DNA from: Brachynemurus nebulosus
Lineage: Eukaryota > Arthropoda > Insecta > Neuroptera > Myrmeleontidae
DNA: 64,000 bases
Assembly (NCBI GenBank): GCA_035578155.1
Contig: JAPWDM010000001.1
Location: forward strand, 170,101,498-170,165,497
Direction of reading: 5' to 3'
Under the pieces are notes generated by a model that was not told the origin of the DNA, searched no databases, and saw only the letters and a program-made list of their open reading frames with translations. Shown here piece by piece: positions 56,540 through 64,000 of the stretch. The position numbers and the translations under genes are program-made. Positions within the stretch are counted from its first letter, which is position 1; the number at the start of each line of letters is the position of its first letter.

Positions 56540-57000
56540 GAAATATTTTTATCGTAGTGACAAAAACGATGAAGCATTTTCAAAAGCTAGCTCACCTAGA
56601 ACAATATTTTAAAAGTTTGCCTTATGTAATTTTTTCCGCTCTTTTCGATGGTGTAAAAATATTTAAAAAGCTTTTGAAATCTTGTCAATTTTTGCAATGA
56701 ACAACTAAATATGACGAAAATTGTCTAAAATTTTGGCTTCCAAAAATCGAACGTAACTGGCTAATGAACTCATCCTAGCTTTTGGGACTTTTGACCTTCT
56801 CACCAAATTTCGTAAAAAATGGATGCTTCGTTTGAGAATTATTACGCAGTTTCTCGAAGCATCGGTTTCTCGAAGCCTCAAAACAAATTTCTGTCATAAT
56901 CCAGAGCTTAAGTCTTTCCATGACACCCGCTGTAATAAGTGAATTTCCAGAATGGAAATTTGCTTAAAAGATTCTTTCACGTTCTTGTGAAACAAACTGT
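56540..57000. repeat. Diverged internal fragment of the hAT MITE family
   Basis: Blocks such as TTTTCGATGGTGTAAAAATA, CTCAAAACAAATTTCTGTCA and GTGAATTTCCAGAATGGAAA align in order with the copies at 41.6-41.9 kb and 48.8/50.7 kb. Ends not found. Confidence 0.6.
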
Positions 57001-57606
57001 ACTTACCTATATAATAACTATTTTCCTTAACGTACATTTTTCATCAACTCCACCAGGCTTATGTTAAATGATATTCAAGGTAATAATCTCTCACTTTATT
57101 CGTGTGTGTTCAATAAATATCTAACTACCGTTCATTTACATTGCAAACTTCATTAGAAATTTATTAAAAAACCTATTTTTTGCCAATAACGAAGTTTTTT
57201 TATTTAATTTAAAAACCATTTATCAGAAAATTTTATCTTTAAAAAAATTTTTTTTTGTTCGTAATATTACTTACTATTACATATACATCACTGTCACCAT
57301 TCGCAATAATAATAGAACAATCAGGCAGAAACTTTTTTCCAATATTTTTGTGACATATTTGATGACATAAAAAAATTTATAAATGGCTAAAAATAAAAAA
57401 AATATATGAACACATAGATATATTTATAAAAATATTACTTTTAGGATTCCGAAGGAAAAATATCGGAAACCTTATAATTTCGTAATGTTCTTCTGTTTGT
57501 TTGTCGGTGTGTTCGTCTGTCTGAAGCAACCGTATGATTTCTAAATCATTTGCATATAGATGCTACAGGCTGAATTTCAGGCTTGAAAATTGGAGATATA
57601 ATTTTT

Positions 57607-57731
57607 ATGTCATCGAAGATGACATATTAATATGGTTGTGTGACTGAATAATTATTGAATTGTACATCCATATTGAATAAATGCAAGAGGGCTGTAGAGT
57701 TAACAACTATAGAGTTAACAACTATAATTTT
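57607..57731 (+). repeat. GTTGTGTGAC-family dispersed repeat, copy at 57.6 kb
   Basis: ATGTCATCGAAGATGACAT hairpin followed by ATTAATATGGTTGTGTGACT, TACATCCATATTGAATAA and GCAAGAGGGCTGTAGAGTTA, ending in duplicated AGTTAACAACTATA. Closely similar to 49108-49263. Confidence 0.85.
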
Positions 57732-58645
57732 TTACGTATCAGATGGTATGGGATATTGTTAGTAAGAACTCTTAAAACGAAGTTAAAATTTCATTTACCA
57801 TTTTTCATTTTTAACCCTGATTTTGGGCTTCAATGTTTCAAAAATACTGGGCTTCAAAGTTTCAAAAATCCTTCTCTAGCTTTTTAACCATTCTAAAATT
57901 TAAAAAATTCTGTATACCTACTATATGTTAAAAACCGCCAACTAAAGTTATTTCCGATAACTTGCGCCGACAACTTTAAGAGGGGAGTAAATTGCAAAAA
58001 ATATACTTTAATGTCATATATTTTATCTTGAAAGGTGTAAAAAAAGTCTCACTATTAGGAAACCCCAGCTTAATGCATATCCAACACGCGCTTTGCAATT
58101 TTTTTACTCCTCACAGTAGGTATTGAAGTAGAGAAGAAAATTGTGTCAACGATAATTTCACTAGTCATGAATTGTCAATGACTGCTATTTTTTCTTCAAG
58201 TGCAATTCCACCATTGTTAGATATTGTTTAGTAAAAATTTTGTTCGTACACTTTATGTTAATAATAAAATTGCCAAAATACTACCTAATAGTTCAAAAAA
58301 AAAAAAAAAATTGCTCAGCTTAGGTGTCACCATGTAATGCAATATGTTTATTATATAACAAATTTTAAAGCAAGTTTTACACAACTATCCCAAAGCAGTT
58401 CCGGCGAGAGGGGTGCGAACTAAAAGCGAACTAAAACGATATAAACAAGTTGCAGTAGAAAAACAAACAGATAAGTGAATAAGCATGAAATGTTGTAACG
58501 AGGTGAACAAAAATATCTGATGCCTCCGACTGCTTTACTCTTTTATTCACGTATCTTTTTGTTTTTCGATTTCAGCTCGACTATTTTAATTTACTTTTTC
58601 AATCAGTCAATAGCCAAAGAGCCCTGAATAGAATGTATACATAAT
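57732..58645. other. No gene seen
   Basis: AT-rich; no family signature. Confidence 0.5.
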
Positions 58646-58648
58646 TTA

Positions 58649-58801
58649 TATTACACTTTTGACTCGTACACAACATCAAAAATTGAAATAGAATCATATG
58701 CCTTACTCTTTTTACGTATATGCGAATTTTATTATCTAAAAAGAGTAAGGAATATGATTCTATTTTAATCTTTTTTATTGTTACAACGAGTCAAAAGTAT
58801 A
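58649..58801. repeat. Foldback repeat, ~150 bp
   Basis: CTTTTGACTCGT and ATAGAATCATAT-CCTTACTC on the left are matched by inverted copies on the right; the central arm AGAATCATAT-CCTTACTCTTTTT is nearly perfect around a short loop. Confidence 0.85.
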
Positions 58802-58849
58802 TTTCATTAGAAGTTGAATACATATGAATCAACACTGGGTCGACTATGT

Positions 58850-58965
58850 TAAATAATTTTAGCTACAAATTTCGGCCATAGTCCCGAGCTCAGGTCTTAC
58901 CATGAGAATTGCCGTAATAGCTGAATTTCCAGAATAGAAGTTCACTAAAATAATAATTTGTTTTT
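58850..58965. repeat. Right-end fragment related to the hAT MITE family
   Basis: AGCTGAATTTCCAGAATAGAA and the preceding AGTCCCGAGCTCAGGTCTTA resemble 56900-56965 and 50740-50790. Confidence 0.5.
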
Positions 58966-59995
58966 TTACTGCTAACACACTAGTCTTTACTGTGTAAATC
59001 GATGATAATTTTAGAATATTTGGTCTCTGATCACTTTAATACACAATAAATATTCCATAAATATAGTATTTTTTTCTGCGTGACAACTCATAAAAAGCAT
59101 TTTACACATTCAACTGTGCACAATCCATGTTTTTATTACGTGATAAAATAACAATTTTTTTTTCCCGACAGAGTCGCGTTGAATTTTATTCTAAAGATTA
59201 TTTTACACACTTTTTTCCGTCTATATATTTCCGCTTCGCTTTATTCGCCAGATTTTGCGGCATCTCTAATGTGCGTCGCTCATGAAGTCTACAAAATAAT
59301 AATAATAATAATAAATACATCGTTGTATGTAAAACTAATATACAATTTTATCTTTAGACGCTCGTTGTTGATTGTGCCACCCACCTAGCTAAAGAAAATA
59401 TGCGAGAACGAACAGAAAACGAGAAAAAAAATAAGCAAAAATACGTTCAATTTAATTAAATTCTAAACGGGAATTTGTTTGTGTTGTCGTCAATTTTCAT
59501 AAAGGCTTTTTTTAAATAAACGGTTTCTTTTTTTTTTGTAAATAAATAGCATAAGGATTTTGATTTTATTACATGTAGATATACAAATAAGCTCCTTGTA
59601 TATATGGTGAACTGGCTGGGGCAAAGAAAAAATAAGTTGGAAAATTTTCGTGTGTAAAGAAAATATAAATAAACATACAGAAAAGATGTATTTTTTTCTT
59701 TTCGTTGCTTAACTCCCATTTGTATCGTACCATTCTGGATAAGATTATGTATTATTGTATAAATGAATTACTATAAAAAGTAAAAATTTTGTTTGATTAA
59801 CCTTGAAACTCACAGCATAATTAAGATTTACTATAATATGTATATACAAACGATTTTTTCATTTCTATAAACCAAAATTATGTTTATTATGTTACATTTT
59901 TCCATTTTTAACGCTAATTTGTTCCTGATTGTAGATTTAACTCGAAACGACTAGGTAGCCTGTTCTGACACAGATTGCGCTAAATCATTATATGG

Positions 59996-59998
<3 letters not shown>
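58966..59998. other. No gene seen
   Basis: AT-rich with a short (AAT)n run near 59300; open frames lack features. Confidence 0.5.

Positions 59999-60079
<81 letters not shown>
59999..60079. repeat. (TA)n microsatellite
   Basis: Pure TA repeat of about 80 bp. The conserved flank found beside the 3.5 and 13.5 kb arrays is absent here. Confidence 0.97.
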
Positions 60080-60083
<4 letters not shown>

Positions 60084-60344
60084 ATCCTAATAGCACTTGG
60101 ATTAGAAATTATTTCGAGCAAAGAAATGAAATTAGTGTCATATCATAATGTCCATAATAAAGTCTTAATAAGGCAAACGAGTTCAAGTTCGGATCACGCA
60201 AGTAAAGAAACTCTTAATAAGATTTTGATAATCCGGCTTTGGTCCGGGACTTATATGAATTACTTAATAAATCTGACCTACACTGAGTTATGGTTTGCCC
60301 TATTTAATTTCTACTCAAAATTTACTTCTACTAATCTAATTTCA

Positions 60345-60600
60345 CAGCCTAAACTGTTGGGTTTAGAAGAATAAAATTTTGCACAAGTGTTCGCTATGTG
60401 ACGTAGGTGAGCACTAAGAAAGAATTTGGAATATTCGTCGCCTAAATGGGCTTAATAGGGGATATGGTTTGAAGTGGGGATTGAAGTTAGTGGTATATTA
60501 TTAATTAAAATAATATCTTATTTTAATTAATAAATCTTTAACACTAACTGACATCCTGAGATGTTGTCAATGGTAAATCCCATCGGGTGGGTAAACGGCC
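60345..60600 (-). repeat. Dispersed repeat copy (same family as 20916-21495)
   Basis: Inverted order of blocks: CCTAAACTGTTGGGTTTAGA, AGGTGAGCACTAAGAAAG, CCTAAATGGGC, TTGTCAATGG-AAATCCCATCGGG. It lacks the GTCTGTCAGTC tail. Confidence 0.65.
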
Positions 60601-62215
60601 AGTTGCTTAATATATTGCTTAATTTATTCTCTGCCTATTTTCATAATCGTTCGATCAGAAACGTATATTTTTCTTTTACTTAAATTCAAGTAAATAAACT
60701 AGTTGATAAATATTTGCGCCAACTATTTTGATAATAACCTCCCCCTTCCCCCAAGTATGACCCTGCACCTTCTAATCACTTGTATTTATAACTCCCAAGT
60801 AATGGTTACTAAAGAATGAAGTTTTCGTGACTCAATGTATTAACGCAATTTTAGTTCATTAATTAATTCGCAAGAATAATACTGTTAAGCCAGTTATACC
60901 AAATAATGCATTTAGATCCTGACAAAAATAATTGAAAGTGCAATATGGGCATTTGTTTACACGCATCATAGTGTAATTTCACACACTAAGAAATCTCTAA
61001 ACTCTCTTATGGCTAAACCAATAGCTGCCCTTTTTAACTCCGGCTTGGATTCCGATCCAAATTCTGCTTTTCCTTTGGTCGGCGAACACGGTACTCTTCA
61101 AGCCAAATACACTTAGATGTGCACTGAATTATTCGCAGGTAATAAGGATTCGTTAAAATACCAATATTTATCTAATCGGCTTCCACATTTCGTACGTAGA
61201 ATTAACTTAATCAAAACCATCGTTATTGGAACGCAGCTGGCGAGTTCATTTATTGACCTAGATGGTGAACTATTGGAACCACAGAATAATTCAGAAACCA
61301 AGTTGCTATCTCTGCACTAGTGATATATATCAGTGTAGATAAAAAGCCCCTCTACTTCCAATCACTACGTTGTGTAGGTACACACTGTTTGTAGTGGTGT
61401 GGGTTTGATGTTTGCTTCTGTATGAGTATTCACACACACAACTACAAAACATGTATTATCGGACAGAGCAACGTGCAGTTCCAGCAACAATGGTCTAATA
61501 ATACATTACAATGCGTTGTGTATTCTGTAACCGACACCGATCAACTAAATGCCTTAAGCGGTATCGGCCACACTCTGACACACTGCTATCCACAATTTTT
61601 TACACATACGCTTAGGGGTTGATTGGAACCAATTTTATCTTTCATTACGTCAAGCAGTTTGAAAAAAACATTAAGATCTACACTCGAGAGAGGGAACCAA
61701 CTTCCAGTGAAACAAAATTTAATCGTTTAGTATTCGTAATAAGCGATAAGATTAAGAAGTAAATTATTACAAATCAAAATCCATTCATAGAAATCTATAT
61801 TTTTGTTTTTACTAACTGCGATGTATTTATCTAAACTATATAATATAATAACTTTCTTATCGCTCTTTTGTCTGCCCAACTTCGGCGTCAAGTTATTCTT
61901 ATCAAAACATGGATATACATTCAACAGGATAACTTCAAGTAACCATATCTCGAATAGTTAATTTGTTTTAAACAAAATAATGAAATATCGAGCACAATTC
62001 GTTATTTAATTATTAAATTAACAGATAAAATGAAAACTATTATAAACTTTGAACTAAATTAGCAATTTCTTGTTGTTTCTAGCACTATGTTACGCTGACT
62101 ATGTACATATATGCTCGCTATAATAATATATTAATATATATTATCGTATACTATGCTATGCATTAGTTAGCTACGTTCATAATACAGTGATACCCCTGAA
62201 TCAAAGCTCCCGTTT
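60601..62215. other. No gene identified; two more GC-rich patches
   Basis: The patches at about 61010-61320 and 61330-61630 are richer in GC than their surroundings. The first has open frames of 62 (-) and 67 (+) codons, neither matching a family I know. They may be retroelement fragments. Confidence 0.4.
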
Positions 62216-62219
62216 CACG

Positions 62220-63070
62220 TAGGCCACCAACTACGCGCACATTGTACCCCACGGGATCCAAGAGGGACTAGCTAATGCCCAGTCCCTCATAGAAACTCAG
62301 GATTGCTACTACAGTCTGCAATCCTGATGTCCTCAGAACTCAGTATTGGAGATTCCAGATACTTGCATCTCAAGGATGACAATGCTTCACAAGAGGATAA
62401 GACATGAGACGAAGATTCGTCCTCCAAGCCGCACCTTCGGCAGACGTTATGCCCCGTGAGTATATCTGTTAACCGGCTCAGCTGTATCCTGCTTAGAGAT
62501 AGAAATTCCTTTCTCCGTTTTAAACTGGGCAGTACTATAAGCTCTCGGGCCTATCTGGCTGTTGTGCACACTTTCCAGAGATGGGCATATTGTCTTTTAG
62601 CCCAGTCACCCACAGCACACCCACCTCTCTGGAATGATATTCCTAGGGCCGGCTCGTGACCTATTAAAGGTTGAGTCGAACCTCGTTTAGCTAAATCATC
62701 TGCTCGCTCATTTCCATATATTCCCATATGGCCTGGTACCCATACCAAGGTCACTGGGCAATGGACCGAGAGTTAATCCAACGTTTATTGGCACTCGTGC
62801 ACCAATCTTGACGATGTTCTAACGCCATTAAGGGCGTCGAGAGCAGTCTGGCTGCCCGAGCATATGCTTACGCGATGTCCTTTCCTTTACTTTGCATCAA
62901 TTTCGCACAGGCTGAAATGGCAAACACTTCAGCTTGGAAAACCGTTGATTCTTTTCCCAAGGGGTACGTTAATCGTTAATTATTGGAGTCCGAAAACGCC
63001 CGCACCTGTACCTTCCGCCATCTTGGACTCGTCGGTATACCAGACCAGTGATACTCCTACTTACGAATTT
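62220..63070 (-). pseudogene. LINE ORF2 C-terminus: RNase H and tail, decayed
   Basis: Reading on the minus strand from 63070 down: VWYTDESKMAEGTGAGVFG (first Asp), TVFQAEVFAISACAK (catalytic Glu), CSGSQTALDALNGV (third Asp replaced by Gly), then TLVWVPGHMGIYGNERADDL with the His/Asp motif. A diverged C-terminal region with RLPKVRLGG follows, then typical LINE tail text (LRT--L, WDPVGYNVR). Frames shift at least four times and stops occur. It belongs to the same broad I/R1/Jockey type as 37154-37898 but is older. Confidence 0.85.
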
Positions 63071-64000
63071 AAATCATCTCAGTCTAAAAATTTGTATGTA
63101 CTTTGAAAAGCTCATAAAACAAGGAAATATATATTAATATTAATATTAACGCGCACTAAAAGGCCATAAATTACTATTTTCCTAATGCTGGCGCTCCAAT
63201 CTTTACTAAGTAAATCAATAATTAATCTTCGTATATTTGGTCTGCGACCATTATATAAAGTGCTGCGGACTAATGGACGATATATGACAGTACAGTCAGA
63301 AACATAGTTACGGCGTACTTCTTTTATTTAATAAATTTTGTTGCATCAGTTTCTAAGGCCATTAGCACCTGCAATTAGCAATACTATACTTTCAGTTAGC
63401 ATGTTCATAAAAAAAAATTGGCTGTTGATTTTAGGAATTTCATGAAATAGCGCCATTTCACGAAATACCTATATATAACCACGCACATCATGATTTGCCG
63501 GATTATAATAATGATCGGCCGTCGACGTATACAGGGTGAAAAGTAAATAACTCTCGTCGTTTGCAAGGGTGACCAATAGCCCCCTGTAGACGCTAAAACC
63601 ACAGGAATTTTTTTCGGAATTAACAGTTTGAGAAAATCGCAAATGCACTGGCTCTACAATGTTTTTCTTTCCCAAACTTTTCCAAGTACGGCCCTGACTA
63701 AATAATGCATACACCTTTTTAGTACCAAAGTTACAAAATAATTTTGTTGATCAAAAATCAATAACATTTTGTAAACATGTTTACTTCTCGTTAGGTACTA
63801 TTTATTGTAGGTTGCCTTTTTAAAAACAGAAAACTTGTCTTAAAATATAAGATGGTCAGAACCACATACAAGAAAAATTTAAGGGCCCCTTCTTGTAACC
63901 ATATTTTGTATCAAATTTTCTCTGTTAAATAACACTCTTCTGGTTCAAATTTATTGGCAAATATTAATTACATGGGTGAGATCTACCCTTCCGTCCTGTA
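63071..64000. other. No gene; possible MITE ends at 63530-63710
   Basis: TACAGGGTGAAAAGTAAATAA (from about 63530) and TTTTCCAAGTACGGCCCTGAC (to about 63698) look like termini of two different non-autonomous elements, but neither has a mate. Nothing else recognised. Confidence 0.4.

Overview
This window is nuclear DNA from an animal, almost certainly an insect. It is strongly AT-rich and its one recognisable host gene is split by spliceosomal introns. The rest is transposons, transposon remnants, foldback elements and microsatellites. A nuclear copy of mitochondrial DNA (16S rRNA 3' end, tRNA-Leu(UAG), nad1 5' end) keeps the ancestral insect order and reads with the invertebrate mitochondrial code. 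I cannot name the order with confidence; Hemiptera is a weak guess.

The single intact gene lies at 6801-12706 on the + strand. It is a six-exon UDP-glycosyltransferase (UGT) whose exons join in frame to a 526-residue protein with signal peptide, catalytic His/Asp pair, UGT signature, one C-terminal membrane segment and a KXKXX tail. Introns 2 and 5 carry transposable elements; one ends 23 bp before exon 3.

Region by region. 1-6800: a foldback repeat, then a pogo/Tigger-like element (1731-4601) swollen by other repeats (a dispersed repeat copy, ~160-bp tandem repeats, a TA microsatellite). 12.7-20.5 kb: a TA microsatellite with a conserved flank, a long-TIR element with another element's fragment inside, a hAT element with perfect 8-bp target duplication, a TIR element coding for an 'FHQD' protein fragment, a TA-flanked MITE, a LINE fragment, and a TA-flanked element. 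20.5-31.5 kb: several MITEs, including two copies of a family with TTAA-type ends, and a Penelope-type GIY-YIG fragment. 31.5-42 kb: mostly unique AT-rich DNA, a 1.6-kb hAT-like element, a LINE RNase H/zinc-knuckle end with a (GAA)n tail, a 693-bp near-palindromic TTAA element, and a 729-bp hAT MITE. 43-51 kb: a pogo-type MITE carrying the mitochondrial insert, a degraded pogo element, and a second hAT copy with nested repeats. 51-64 kb: a TTAA-flanked element, a pogo-like element with a PHD-like zinc-finger remnant, a mariner deletion derivative inside tandem repeats, several hairpins, and a LINE RNase H pseudogene.

Apart from the UGT, nothing looks like a functioning gene. The value of the window is in the insertion structures: target duplications, paralogous empty sites, nesting, and long inverted repeats. 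All calls come from reading the sequence; family names rest on motifs and remembered family features, not on searches.
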